Origin: a virus
Length of the DNA stretch: 22,549 nucleotides
Reading direction: 5' to 3' (one strand)
IMG/VR virus record: IMGVR_UViG_3300007346_000276
Location: 1-22,549 of that record
The translations under genes and the position numbers were made by a program. Position 1 is the stretch's first letter; each line of letters begins with the position of its first letter. Below the pieces are notes generated by a model. The model made no database searches. It was not told the origin of the DNA and saw only the letters and a list, made by a program, of their open reading frames with translations. This document shows positions 6,237 through 12,785 of the stretch, piece by piece.

Positions 6237-6545
6237 TTAACATTTCCACCTTCTCCTTGCAGCACAAATTCTTTTATCTGGAGTTTTACTACAATTAACA
6301 TTGTGCATTTTCATTTGACCAGCACTCCTTGCACAATAAGATTTTCTTCTTGCTGCACGTTTTGGTCCTGGTTTGTCTTCTGTAACTGCAGTTTTTAATT
6401 TACTTCCAGGGTTTTTTCTTCTGTAAGCCATGACACCCGCTTGTGTCATACCCGCTCCACTTTTAGTGGAGCGATAGTATTTTTTACTTCGAGGAGGCAT
6501 GCCTCCTTTTTTGAATCCTAAGATATCCGCGTAGTAACTATCCAT
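6237..6545 (-). CDS. Small Arg/Cys-rich protein, DUF6321-like
   Basis: This 102-aa, very basic protein contains MTQAGVMAYRRKNPGSKLKT followed by AVTED, then KRAARRKSYCARSAGQMK and a C-terminal DKRICAARRRWKC. The order AYRRxNPGSKLKTAVT, RRKSxCAR, ALRRWxC is what I remember as the DUF6321 family of marine phages. Four Cys (72, 85, 94, 102) suggest a small metal-binding fold. The N-terminus MDSYYADILGFKKGGMPP repeats the YY-x-DIL and GGM elements seen at the C-termini of other small proteins here. It overlaps the preceding gene by 8 bp. A DNA-binding or packaged role is plausible but unproven. Confidence 0.7.
   Translation of the reverse strand: MDSYYADILGFKKGGMPPRSKKYYRSTKSGAGMTQAGVMAYRRKNPGSKLKTAVTEDKPGPKRAARRKSYCARSAGQMKMHNVNCSKTPDKRICAARRRWKC
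6430..6507. repeat. Three consecutive perfect inverted repeats inside a gene
   Basis: Within the first third of the DUF6321-like gene there are three adjacent perfect inverted repeats: atgacac/gtgtcat (6430-6436 and 6443-6449), cgctccac/gtggagcg (6453-6460 and 6466-6473), and the 16-base palindrome aggaggcatgcctcct (6492-6507). The first two have loops of 6 and 5 bases. They could fold as serial hairpins in the message near the start of the gene. They lie in coding sequence, so coincidence of codon choice is possible. Confidence 0.5.
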
Positions 6546-6867
6546 TCTGACCTGTTAGTCTAGGCGCATTGTATACATCAGTAAACAATGTGTATGCTGC
6601 AACATTAGTTTTAGTTTTACAAAAAATTCCTGCTGGGAAAACAATTCCATCTTCAGGTAAATTTAATGTGTAAACATCTCCTTGTGGAACATCTACAACT
6701 AAAAGAGTTGTTCCTGTATTAGATGTTGTGGTTAATTCTAAAACACCTGCTCCAACATTATCGGAAGCAACAGAAATAGCTCTAAGCCTAACTGGAGGTG
6801 CAATAACGGCAGTTGCTCCAGCAGCAGCGGTTGATCTTGTTGCTTGTATATCACTTTTATAACTCAT
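6538..6867 (-). CDS. Conserved small beta-type virion protein
   Basis: This 109-aa protein starts at ATG 6867 after AAGGAG. The sequence (MSYKSDIQATRSTAAAGATA, then VIAPPVRLRAISVASDNVGA, and DGIVFPAGIFCKTKTNVAAY) is dominated by beta-prone, Gly/Ala/Val/Thr-rich segments. It ends APRLTGQNG. I recall close counterparts in marine phages just downstream of the capsid gene, unnamed. Its placement directly after another beta-type protein and the capsid suggests a minor capsid, decoration or tail component. There are no catalytic motifs or membrane segments. Confidence 0.66.
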   Translation of the reverse strand: MSYKSDIQATRSTAAAGATAVIAPPVRLRAISVASDNVGAGVLELTTTSNTGTTLLVVDVPQGDVYTLNLPEDGIVFPAGIFCKTKTNVAAYTLFTDVYNAPRLTGQNG

Positions 6868-6883
6868 TTTAACTCCTTACTTT

Positions 6884-6903
6884 GTGGCTCCCGAAGGAGC
6901 CAC
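6884..6903 (-). promoter_or_regulatory. Intergenic hairpin with UUCG tetraloop on the minus strand
   Basis: The bases gtggctcc (6884-6891) and ggagccac (6896-6903) are perfect reverse complements. In minus-strand RNA they form an 8-bp stem closed by C-G around a UUCG loop, one of the most stable hairpins known. It lies 13 nt past the stop of the 151-aa gene and before the Shine-Dalgarno of the 109-aa gene. No U-run follows on the minus strand, so it is more likely a stability or processing element than a terminator. On the plus strand a short U-run does follow, but no gene there would use it. Confidence 0.6.
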
Positions 6904-6916
6904 TAATTTTTAATTA

Positions 6917-7372
6917 TTAGCTTAAGTTATTATTTTGTATATACAAAACAGTAACTGTAGCAGCACCTGTTGATCCATCACCATTCTGTGGAGTGAAATC
7001 AGCTAATACCTGAATATCAGTTGCTCCAACATCAGTTGCTTCAGTATCTAAAGTTCCTCTAGTTGTACCCAGTGCTTTAACGTTTACCGCTGCTAAAAAA
7101 GCATCCGCATCTCCAGCTGTTCCCACAGAAACAGTTGCTGTTCCAGTGTCGTTGTTAACTGTAGTTACGTTTAAAATTACATCTACGATTTGTGAATTAG
7201 CTGGTATGGTAGCTATTACCTGATCGTTAGCTGCTGCACCTATAATATCAATTACTTTTGATTGTGCCATTACTACTGAACCAACGTTAGAAACATTTGT
7301 TCCTACTGTAGTTCCAGTTGTGTTAAAAATATTTCCAGCTTTAATTGGACCTGAAAAAGTTGTGTTTGCCAT
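6917..7372 (-). CDS. Conserved beta-type structural protein (151 aa)
   Basis: This 151-aa protein begins MANTTFSGPIKAGNIFNTTG and is rich in Thr, Val, Ala, Gly and Asn. Residues 45-75 read AANDQVIATIPANSQIVDVI then LNVTTVNND, and residues 80-88 read VSVGTAGDA. The NTTFSGPI start, IPANSxIxDV and VSVGTAGDAD motifs recur in marine-phage structural proteins located just after the capsid gene. It ends with two short beta strands (GAATVTVLYIQ). It is the first gene after the terminator that follows the capsid gene, and may be transcribed from its own promoter. Likely a head fibre or decoration protein; the class is inferred. Confidence 0.7.
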   Translation of the reverse strand: MANTTFSGPIKAGNIFNTTGTTVGTNVSNVGSVVMAQSKVIDIIGAAANDQVIATIPANSQIVDVILNVTTVNNDTGTATVSVGTAGDADAFLAAVNVKALGTTRGTLDTEATDVGATDIQVLADFTPQNGDGSTGAATVTVLYIQNNNLS

Positions 7373-7461
7373 AAGTATATTCTCCTAGTTTATTTAACAC
7401 AGTCTCTAGGCCGTCTGCTGAACTCAGTCTGTGTCAAATATTAGTTATGTTCAGTATTTCT

Positions 7462-7467
7462 ATTATA
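7462..7467 (-). promoter_or_regulatory. Possible -10 element (TATAAT) after the capsid terminator
   Basis: The minus strand reads TATAAT at this site, five bases before it would meet the terminator's U-run. It would give an 80-90 nt leader for the 151-aa protein gene. No good -35 box is found 16-18 bases upstream (TTTATG, inside the terminator hairpin), so the call is weak and depends on the need to restart transcription after the terminator. Confidence 0.25.
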
Positions 7468-7470
7468 CAC

Positions 7471-7501
7471 AAAAAAAGGGCGGCCATAAAGACCGCCCTT
7501 T
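7471..7501 (-). terminator. Rho-independent terminator after the major capsid gene
   Basis: On the minus strand a 9-bp stem (AAAGGGCGG and CCGCCCTTT) with a 9-nt loop is followed at once by a run of T residues (seven in all, counting those within the stem). It lies 24 bp past the stop of the major capsid gene. GC-rich stem plus U-run is a textbook intrinsic terminator and should end most transcription coming through the capsid gene, keeping capsid expression separate from the genes further down. Confidence 0.9.
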
Positions 7502-7524
7502 AAATTGATCATTAATCAATAAGA

Positions 7525-8442
7525 TTAACTAGTTGGTAAGTTTCCGTTACCAAATACACATCTTGGATCAGAGAATCCAAAAGAGTATCTTTCTCTAGCT
7601 TTGAATCTTACGTTACCTGTATCGAAGTCACCTTCCATAGCAGTTTTGATCGGTGATCTTACGAAATGCTTGAATCCGTTAGGAGCATCTGTAAGGATAA
7701 AGAATGAATCAGTGTCAGTTAAGAAGTTGTTCACTCTGTAACCTTCAGGAATCATTCCCATGTTCACCAATGCATTAATGTCATTGTCAGCTGTGCCGAC
7801 TCTTTGAGGTGATTTCATCAATCTCTCTGCAGTAAATTGTAATTCTTTTGGAATTATCATTTTTTTACCTTGAAGAGCGATTTTTAATCCTCTTTCGTCA
7901 ACAAAACCAGCAATATCGATTAACGACTGCTCTAGTGATGTTTCGTTCAAGTCAGCAGCAGTTGCTAATACGTTTGAGAACGTACCGCCTGTTGCTAATG
8001 GATGCGCACTGTTGATTAAAGACACACCGTCACCACCGATTGCAGTAGTAACTTGCGCGTTGTTTAATACAGCCGCAGCTTTGACTTGTTTTGTGTTAGA
8101 CATAGATCTTGCTAATGCTCTAGTATATCTAGCTGCAAGTCTGTCATACAGATTATCTTCGATAGCTTCTTCAGTAATTGAGAATGCTAAAGCGATAGTT
8201 TCGTGTGTGTATCTAGCAGTGAAAGTTTCAGTTGCTTGATCGAACACAACGCCCGCACCTTCTTGTTTAGTTGGTGCAGAACCGAAACCAGCTAACATTA
8301 CTTCTTCTTCAAAAGCTCTGTCAGATGTTTCAGCTGGGAAAATTTCCGCATGCTGATTTTCGTATCTGTTATATTCCAGGCCGAATAGTGCATTCAATCC
8401 TGGCTCTAGTTCTTTAACTAGCTGTGATCGTGAAATAGCCAT
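7525..8442 (-). CDS. Major capsid protein (HK97 fold)
   Basis: This 305-aa protein is the size of a compact HK97-fold major capsid protein without delta domain. Features seen are an N-terminal arm (residues 1-35), an extended loop region rich in beta strands (40-80, with VFDQATETFTARYTHETI), a long spine helix (about 88-125, AFSITEEAIEDNLYDRLAAR onward), the P-domain with GLKIALQGKKMIIPKELQ, and the C-terminal beta part with ERYSFGFSDPRCVFGNG. The start has a GGAG-type site. It follows a decoration-like gene and the scaffold, as expected for a head operon, and is followed by a strong terminator. Base composition is slightly less AT-rich than its neighbours, as is common for highly expressed genes. 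Confidence 0.9.
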   Translation of the reverse strand: MAISRSQLVKELEPGLNALFGLEYNRYENQHAEIFPAETSDRAFEEEVMLAGFGSAPTKQEGAGVVFDQATETFTARYTHETIALAFSITEEAIEDNLYDRLAARYTRALARSMSNTKQVKAAAVLNNAQVTTAIGGDGVSLINSAHPLATGGTFSNVLATAADLNETSLEQSLIDIAGFVDERGLKIALQGKKMIIPKELQFTAERLMKSPQRVGTADNDINALVNMGMIPEGYRVNNFLTDTDSFFILTDAPNGFKHFVRSPIKTAMEGDFDTGNVRFKARERYSFGFSDPRCVFGNGNLPTS

Positions 8443-8456
8443 AATTTATTCTCCTA

Positions 8457-9032
8457 TTATATGCCTGCACCACTTCTATAGAAGTGATTGTTGATTCTAA
8501 CAAGAATATTTGCGTTAGCAGAAGATACGTCTGAGTTATCTGGATCTTGCGAAATATCAATCGCTTGTACTACATAAGTAGTATCAGTTCCAGAAACACT
8601 TACATCTAATTGCTGTAAAGATATTCCTGTTTTTGTGTTTCCACTAACTGTTGTCAACGAGTAGTTCTGAAACAGATCTGCTCTTGCGAAAGTCGCATCA
8701 GCGTCCACTAAAAATACTGCGTCAGGATCATCAACTACGAACGCTGTAATATCGCTCGCTGCAACTGAACCTGGGTAGTAGTTTTTATAGGTCGGCTTTT
8801 GAGTAGTAGGATCTGTATAGAAACAACCGTTGAACACGCCCACTACAGCATCACTTGTATTACCAGGATATCTTTCGACATTTCCGCCTGTTACTGGAAT
8901 AACCAAGTCTCCTTGGAAGATCGCAGTAGCATATGAACTAGCAATTGTGTATCTGTTTTGAGCTCCAACTAATGGTGTACCGTCTAGTTTTCTGTATGGT
9001 CTTAGACCAAACTTTTCTACGACATTTGCCAT
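8457..9032 (-). CDS. Capsid decoration / minor head protein candidate
   Basis: This 191-aa protein begins MANVVEKFGLRPYRKLDGTP and contains repeated beta-prone segments: NRYTIASSYATAIFQGDLVI, AVVGVFNGCFYTDPTTQKPT, then SDITAFVVDDPDAVFLVDAD and ADLFQNYSL. The MANVxxxFGLRPxRxLDG start, the IFQGDxVxPVTGG motif and the VVGVFxGC motif recur in marine phages and cyanophages immediately before the capsid gene. It is often treated as a virion structural protein. There is no membrane segment. Placement between scaffold and capsid genes supports a head protein, probably a decoration subunit or a vertex protein. Confidence 0.72.
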   Translation of the reverse strand: MANVVEKFGLRPYRKLDGTPLVGAQNRYTIASSYATAIFQGDLVIPVTGGNVERYPGNTSDAVVGVFNGCFYTDPTTQKPTYKNYYPGSVAASDITAFVVDDPDAVFLVDADATFARADLFQNYSLTTVSGNTKTGISLQQLDVSVSGTDTTYVVQAIDISQDPDNSDVSSANANILVRINNHFYRSGAGI

Positions 9033-9091
9033 ATTGTTTTTCTCCTATTTAGTTTTTATTTTAGCCGCCTTGGGTAGTTATCGTCAAAAAA

Positions 9092-9562
9092 TTATTTTTT
9101 CGAATTACCGCCAAAGGTCACACGAGATTGCCTCTCAATATTGATTGGCATCTCTGGTCGCTGCTCCTTCATTAGATCGTTATCAACCGCGGTTATTTGA
9201 TCTTGAGTAAGTTTTCTAAAATACTCAGCGCGTGACTTCAATATCTCTTCGGGTATCCTTGCCAGCACAAGGCCTCCAATTCCGATGCATCCTTCGTATT
9301 CACCTGATTTAATTACAGGGTACTTCGCTAGATCGGGGTTAGACATGATTTCATCAGCTCTGACGAAATCCCATCCTTCTCTAAGTTTCTTTGTTACGTT
9401 TGCCGTATCCTCAAAACCTGTTACAGATGTTCTAATCCATCTATGCGCGTATCCTTGTGGCGCAGGTGGGGCATCCAAACTGGACGGTGGAGTCCAAGTA
9501 GTTTTTTTCATATTTAATTTTCTACTCTCTGACTCGCGTGAGGTTCTTTTTATATTATCCAT
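9092..9562 (-). CDS. Conserved capsid-module protein of unknown function
   Basis: I place the start at ATG 9562, ten bases after AAGGAG; another ATG three codons upstream is too close to that site. The 156-aa protein has TWTPPSSLDAPPAPQGYAHR, WIRTSVTGFEDTANVTKKLR, EGWDFVRADE, YEGCIGIGGLVLARIPEEIL and DNDLMKEQRPEMPI followed by RVTFGG. These blocks are highly conserved in marine phages between scaffold and capsid genes. The function is unknown; a role in head assembly is inferred from this position. No enzymatic site is recognised. It overlaps no neighbour after the start is adjusted. Confidence 0.7.
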   Translation of the reverse strand: MDNIKRTSRESESRKLNMKKTTWTPPSSLDAPPAPQGYAHRWIRTSVTGFEDTANVTKKLREGWDFVRADEIMSNPDLAKYPVIKSGEYEGCIGIGGLVLARIPEEILKSRAEYFRKLTQDQITAVDNDLMKEQRPEMPINIERQSRVTFGGNSKK

Positions 9563-9563
9563 T

Positions 9564-10526
9564 TTATGCATTCTCCTTCACGTATTTTGCGTATTCCTCT
9601 AGTGGCACTCCTAATTTTTTAGCGATAGCTATTTGTGAACGAGTGAGTTTCACTGATCGGCGTCCGCTTTGGTTTCTTTGTGCAGATGCGACAGTTTGGA
9701 CGGGTTTCTGTAGCTCCTGTTTCTTGCCAAATTTATGAGGGAAATTTTCTCTCATAACTTTGTCTATCTCATTATAGTACTCATCGCTTTCCGCGTCAAA
9801 CCCTTGGTCCACGAGGTCTTGATGTACTTGGAATGCAGCACTTGTCATTATTTTATCCGCTCCAAACCATTCGTTTTTCTCTGCCCAAGATTTCGCTCTG
9901 ACAGATGGTTCTGGATAGGTTGGATTCTGAGGTGCTTGAGTAGGTTCCTGAGAAACTTGTTTTTGTCGAGTATTTTCTTTTTCATCTTCTTGTTCAGCAG
10001 TCATTTTAGCTTTTTCAGCCTCTACTGCTAACTTAGCGATTAAAGAATTTGCATCAGCTATTTTATCTGCATCTTGTTCTGCAATGGCATCTCTTAAAGC
10101 AACCTTTGCTTTCTCTTGTTCTGCAGCAACTCTAGCCGAGTATTGCTCAACATAACTTTTACTTGTTTTAGAAAACCTAGAACTTGTATCTTCAAGTTGT
10201 TTTTTAAGAGACTTAGCATAATCTAAAGCTGCTTTTTCTCTTCTTTCATGTTCTCTAACTTTAAAAGTTAATTTATTGATTCTTTTTTGTACAGATTCAG
10301 AAATAGAACCTAAGTCATCCTTAACTTCTTCTTTCTTGTCTTCTGTTTCCTCAACGGAAATTTTTTCAATGCCTTGAGGTTTAGATTCAGTATAACCTAA
10401 ATCTACTTCCTCTCTTGGTAATTGAGGTTCTTTTGATTCTTCTGTTGTGTTTTCTACCTCAACAGATTGTTCTTGAATACCATCTGTGTCTAATTCCACT
10501 TCTGGTGATTTGTTTTCTTCTAACAT
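9564..10526 (-). CDS. Head scaffolding protein
   Basis: This 320-aa protein is highly charged. Residues 1-80 are very acidic (Glu-rich), residues about 85-200 form a long helix/coiled coil with many Lys, Glu, Ala and Gln (VQKRINKLTFKVREHERREK, AARVAAEQEKAKVALRDAIA), and a Pro/Gln-rich linker follows. A more conserved end includes SAAFQVHQDLVDQGFDAESD, EYYNEIDKVMRENFPHKFG and the C-terminal LTRSQIAIAKKLGVPLEEYA. That order, and its place before the capsid gene, fits phage scaffolding proteins, which drive prohead assembly and bind capsid through a C-terminal helix. No protease motif is seen, so removal of the scaffold would need a host or other protease, or exit without cleavage. Confidence 0.8.
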   Translation of the reverse strand: MLEENKSPEVELDTDGIQEQSVEVENTTEESKEPQLPREEVDLGYTESKPQGIEKISVEETEDKKEEVKDDLGSISESVQKRINKLTFKVREHERREKAALDYAKSLKKQLEDTSSRFSKTSKSYVEQYSARVAAEQEKAKVALRDAIAEQDADKIADANSLIAKLAVEAEKAKMTAEQEDEKENTRQKQVSQEPTQAPQNPTYPEPSVRAKSWAEKNEWFGADKIMTSAAFQVHQDLVDQGFDAESDEYYNEIDKVMRENFPHKFGKKQELQKPVQTVASAQRNQSGRRSVKLTRSQIAIAKKLGVPLEEYAKYVKENA

Positions 10527-10554
10527 TTATAGCTCCTGTTTTTTGCGTATGTGT

Positions 10555-11019
10555 TTAATACTGGTGATGAATATCCTCTGGGTTTTCTATCTTAGCAATG
10601 ATTTCATCATCGTTAAGAATACGAACTTCTCCACCATCTATTTTAAATCTTGAACCTGCATATCTTCCAAAGATTACCCAATCTCCTTTTTGACACCATG
10701 GTCCATCTGGAAATTTTTCTTTGTCTTTGTAGGCAAGATCCCCAACTTTTAATACATATGCACATACGGTTGTCATCTGTATTGTTTCGCTGGTTGTATC
10801 GGTAAGAATAATCCCACCTTTAGTTTTCTTTGGTCCTGCGTAAGGCAATACCAAAAGTCTCCATCCTGTTGGATCTGGAAGTCTATCTAAAAGTGATTTG
10901 TTTTCTGATACAGATTTTGCATCTAGAAAAGTTTGGACTTTTTCTCTTTCTTTGTAAGCGTCTAGTAACGCTTCTGTTTTATTAGGTACTTCTTTCGAAG
11001 CCTCTAAGTTCTCCGTCAT
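10555..11019 (-). CDS. GroES-like co-chaperonin
   Basis: This 154-aa protein carries a clear Cpn10 domain at residues about 50-146: GWRLLVLPYAGPKKTKGGII with the GGI(I/V)L mobile-loop motif at 68-72, YVLKVGDLAYKDKEKF, then WCQKGDWVIFGRYAGSRFKI and VRILNDDEIIAKI. GroES caps the GroEL folding chamber. The GGIIL mobile loop that contacts GroEL is intact, and no chaperonin large subunit is seen here, so it probably works with host GroEL to fold capsid proteins. About 50 extra charged residues precede the domain. The start has AGGAG seven bases upstream. Its position just before scaffold and capsid genes fits a head-assembly role. Confidence 0.9.
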   Translation of the reverse strand: MTENLEASKEVPNKTEALLDAYKEREKVQTFLDAKSVSENKSLLDRLPDPTGWRLLVLPYAGPKKTKGGIILTDTTSETIQMTTVCAYVLKVGDLAYKDKEKFPDGPWCQKGDWVIFGRYAGSRFKIDGGEVRILNDDEIIAKIENPEDIHHQY

Positions 11020-11212
11020 TTAATCGCTCCTGTTTAAGCTGCAGGTCTTTAAGATCCTGAAGCAAATCCTCTAGGGATTTGATTTGTCCTCTAATATAGT
11101 GAAGTTGCTCCACATTGTCAACGGAGTACACTAGAGTGTCTTTGAGCGTTTCAATTCTTTTATTAGCTACTTTTTTTACGGTAGAATAACCTTCTACGAT
11201 TTCTTCTTGCAT
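10982..11212 (-). CDS. Small coiled-coil protein of unknown function
   Basis: I use ATG 11212, ten bases after AGGA; a TTG two codons upstream is less likely. The 76-aa protein reads MQEEIVEGYSTVKKVANKRI, then ETLKDTLVYSVDNVEQLHYI, and ends with a charged helix (SLEDLLQDLKDLQLKQERLN). It looks all-helical, probably an oligomeric coiled coil. I recall the EIVEGYSTVxKVxNKRIxTLKD motif from marine phages, unnamed. It overlaps the GroES gene by 38 bp and the 36-aa gene by 19 bp, unusually deep overlaps. Confidence 0.65.
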   Translation of the reverse strand: MQEEIVEGYSTVKKVANKRIETLKDTLVYSVDNVEQLHYIRGQIKSLEDLLQDLKDLQLKQERLNDGELRGFERST

Positions 11213-11304
11213 GTACAATATTTCCTACGTCTATATAATTTTTGCCAACATTTGTTAGATAACCACGTAGCAAATTTATCAGCTATTGTCCAGAAAAGTC
11301 TCAT
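11194..11304 (-). CDS. 36-aa basic aromatic peptide (MRLFWTIADKFA type)
   Basis: This tiny gene begins at ATG 11304 inside an ATGA overlap with the holin-like gene and ends at TAG 11194. The sequence MRLFWTIADKFATWLSNKCW followed by QKLYRRRKYCTCKKKS combines an amphipathic aromatic helix with a very basic, Cys-containing tail. I recall similar short proteins (MRxxWTxADxxAxxxxNxAWxK) next to holin-like genes of marine phages. Its ATGA start favours real translation. It could act at the membrane, for instance as a holin partner, because of its Trp/Phe-rich helix; this is inferred. Confidence 0.6.
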   Translation of the reverse strand: MRLFWTIADKFATWLSNKCWQKLYRRRKYCTCKKKS

Positions 11305-11690
11305 TTTTGTTTATTCATGTTTATTACGTCAGTTGCTTTAAGTCCATATATGGCAGCCACAACTGAAACCCAAAGGCCAACAATCCACCAAGGCATTTCT
11401 TGTAATTTTTGAAAATAAAGATCGATTTTTTGTTGCATCTTTTCGTCTTCTGCAAATACAGAATACGCTAATAAAAACAGAGGTGATGAAATTGTCAAAA
11501 GTACGAATTCGTCCTTCCAATCGTTTTTCTGATTTTCAAAAACTTTACCCGTGTATTCAATTTCTCCACGCTTCATCTTTTCTGCATGTAATAATGCAGC
11601 TTCAGACATAGCTACTTCTGATTTTTTCTTATTTTTGTAAATATCTAGACCTGCTTTAAGTCCTTGTCCTAATAAACCCCACGGAAACAT
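11301..11690 (-). CDS. Probable holin (GTA 3TM-holin-like)
   Basis: This 129-aa protein has an amphipathic start (MFPWGLLGQGLKAGLDIYKN), a charged helix (SEAALLHAEKMKRGEIEYTG, then KVFENQKNDWKDE) and two strong hydrophobic segments at residues 62-80 (FVLLTISSPLFLLAYSVFA) and 99-117 (MPWWIVGLWVSVVAAIYGL). The KDEFVLLxxSxPL block before the first segment and the PWW..GL..SV.AAIYGLK block match the family named for holins of gene transfer agents. Such a protein would permeabilise the inner membrane and time lysis. It is some 7 kb from the endolysin gene, which is acceptable since both are late genes. Only two segments are certain. Confidence 0.68.
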   Translation of the reverse strand: MFPWGLLGQGLKAGLDIYKNKKKSEVAMSEAALLHAEKMKRGEIEYTGKVFENQKNDWKDEFVLLTISSPLFLLAYSVFAEDEKMQQKIDLYFQKLQEMPWWIVGLWVSVVAAIYGLKATDVINMNKQK

Positions 11691-12043
11691 TATTTAACTC
11701 CTGTAAATTTAAATCCTTTAATTTGAATTCCATTATTACCAGGATACATATTTTTTAATGAACTGTCTCTATAAGGACATCCACCTTTATTTAAATCTTG
11801 TGTTCGTATAGTTTTTTTACTTTTATTCTTTAACATAATTTCAGGTGTTCTGTAAATTTGAATATCTTTTTCTCCTGAAAGCTGTCGATTTGTTTTAAAA
11901 TCATGCAGTGTAAGAACTTCTTTTTCTGTATAAGATTTATCTATAAATGCTTTTTGAGTTGGATCTATTCCTTGAGGGTTAGGGCCTCTTAGGGGAGGAG
12001 GCCCTGATCTTTTGCCAGAAATTTTATGCTTTTCGTTTGCCAC
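11690..12043 (-). CDS. Small basic protein with GGCPYR and IKGxKFTGV tail
   Basis: A longer reading frame is open upstream but would run 128 bp into the preceding gene. I place the start at GTG 12043, a 20-bp overlap. The 117-aa protein begins VANEKHKISGKRSGPPPLRG and contains YTEKEVLTLHDFKTNRQLSG, then GGCPYRDSSLKNMYPGNNG, and ends IQIKGFKFTGVK. The end resembles that of another protein here (18290-18490: GGECRGSKAIKGKKFSGVF). I recall short marine-phage proteins with CPYRE and IQVKGKKFIGV ends. It shares one base with the holin gene. Function unknown. Confidence 0.62.
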   Translation of the reverse strand: MANEKHKISGKRSGPPPLRGPNPQGIDPTQKAFIDKSYTEKEVLTLHDFKTNRQLSGEKDIQIYRTPEIMLKNKSKKTIRTQDLNKGGCPYRDSSLKNMYPGNNGIQIKGFKFTGVK

Positions 12044-12785
12044 TTTTTTGCTTCTTTCTCGCTTCAGAAAGCGCAATAGCAATTGCTTGTTTTCTATTTT
12101 TAACTTTTTTCTTAGACTTACCAATATTGAGTTCGCCTTTTTTATACTCACCCATTACTTTTTTAATTTTACTTTCTCCACCTTTACTAAACATTCCTTT
12201 TTTCTTAGCTAACATACCTAGACCAAGTAACCCTGCTCCAGCAATTTTTTTATTAGCCATTAGTAATCCAAGGTTGGCTTTTTTTACTTTCATTCCTTTT
12301 TTCTTTGCTTGTAACATTTTAAAATCTTCTCCAGTAATTTTTCCATCTTTGTTAGCATCAATTTTAGCTTGACCACCGATTAACATTTTTTTCATAACTT
12401 TACCGCCATATTTTTTTCCCATGGTTTTTGATTTTTCAATAAATTCTTTTGTTGTTTTTGCTAATTTATTTAAACCATCATTTTTTCCTATTTCATATCC
12501 AGCATAACCTGTGGCACCCATAATATTAGCTTTTTTAAATGTTTCTTTTACAGAAGATTTTCCTGCTTTTTCTAAAAGAGAGGAAGCGTTTTTTGATCCT
12601 GCTCCTAATATAGCTCTTCTCGTTAAAAAAGCACCTGTAGTTCCCATACCCATGCTTTTATTAAAATCATCTTGCATAGGATTGATTGAAAGTGTATTTT
12701 TATTTCCAGACGCTGCTGGAAGAGTTCCAATTGATTTGTAAAAATTTTTATACTTACCCTCTAGGCCCAGTTTTTTTCCCGACAT
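12024..12785 (-). CDS. Internal virion-type protein with EF-hand loop and DUF6496-like end
   Basis: The start is set at ATG 12785, six bases after GGAG; nine codons of an upstream TTG-initiated frame are discarded. The 253-aa protein is very rich in Lys, Gly and Ala. It has Gly/Ala-rich stretches (ILGAGSKNASSLLEKAG, NIMGATGYAGYEIG, IAGAGLLGLGMLA), an EF-hand-like loop at 143-154 (DANKDGKITGED, with D143, N145, D147, G148 and D154 in the usual positions), and a C-terminal block KKVMGEYKKGELNIG then VKNRKQAIAIALSEARKKQK that matches what I remember as DUF6496. It overlaps the portal gene end by 32 bp. It may be a packaged internal protein; calcium binding is predicted, not shown. Confidence 0.65.
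   Translation of the reverse strand: MSGKKLGLEGKYKNFYKSIGTLPAASGNKNTLSINPMQDDFNKSMGMGTTGAFLTRRAILGAGSKNASSLLEKAGKSSVKETFKKANIMGATGYAGYEIGKNDGLNKLAKTTKEFIEKSKTMGKKYGGKVMKKMLIGGQAKIDANKDGKITGEDFKMLQAKKKGMKVKKANLGLLMANKKIAGAGLLGLGMLAKKKGMFSKGGESKIKKVMGEYKKGELNIGKSKKKVKNRKQAIAIALSEARKKQKSGKRKA

Noticed and set aside
6492-6512. Plus-strand terminator (palindrome followed by six T)
   Set aside because: The palindrome has no loop, lies in coding sequence, and there is no plus-strand gene to terminate.
12024-12151. Long upstream extension of the 117-aa gene (start at 12151)
   Set aside because: It would overlap the preceding gene by 128 bp, and the extra 36 residues mirror that gene's Lys-rich end in another frame; the GTG at 12043 gives a short overlap and a familiar N-terminus.
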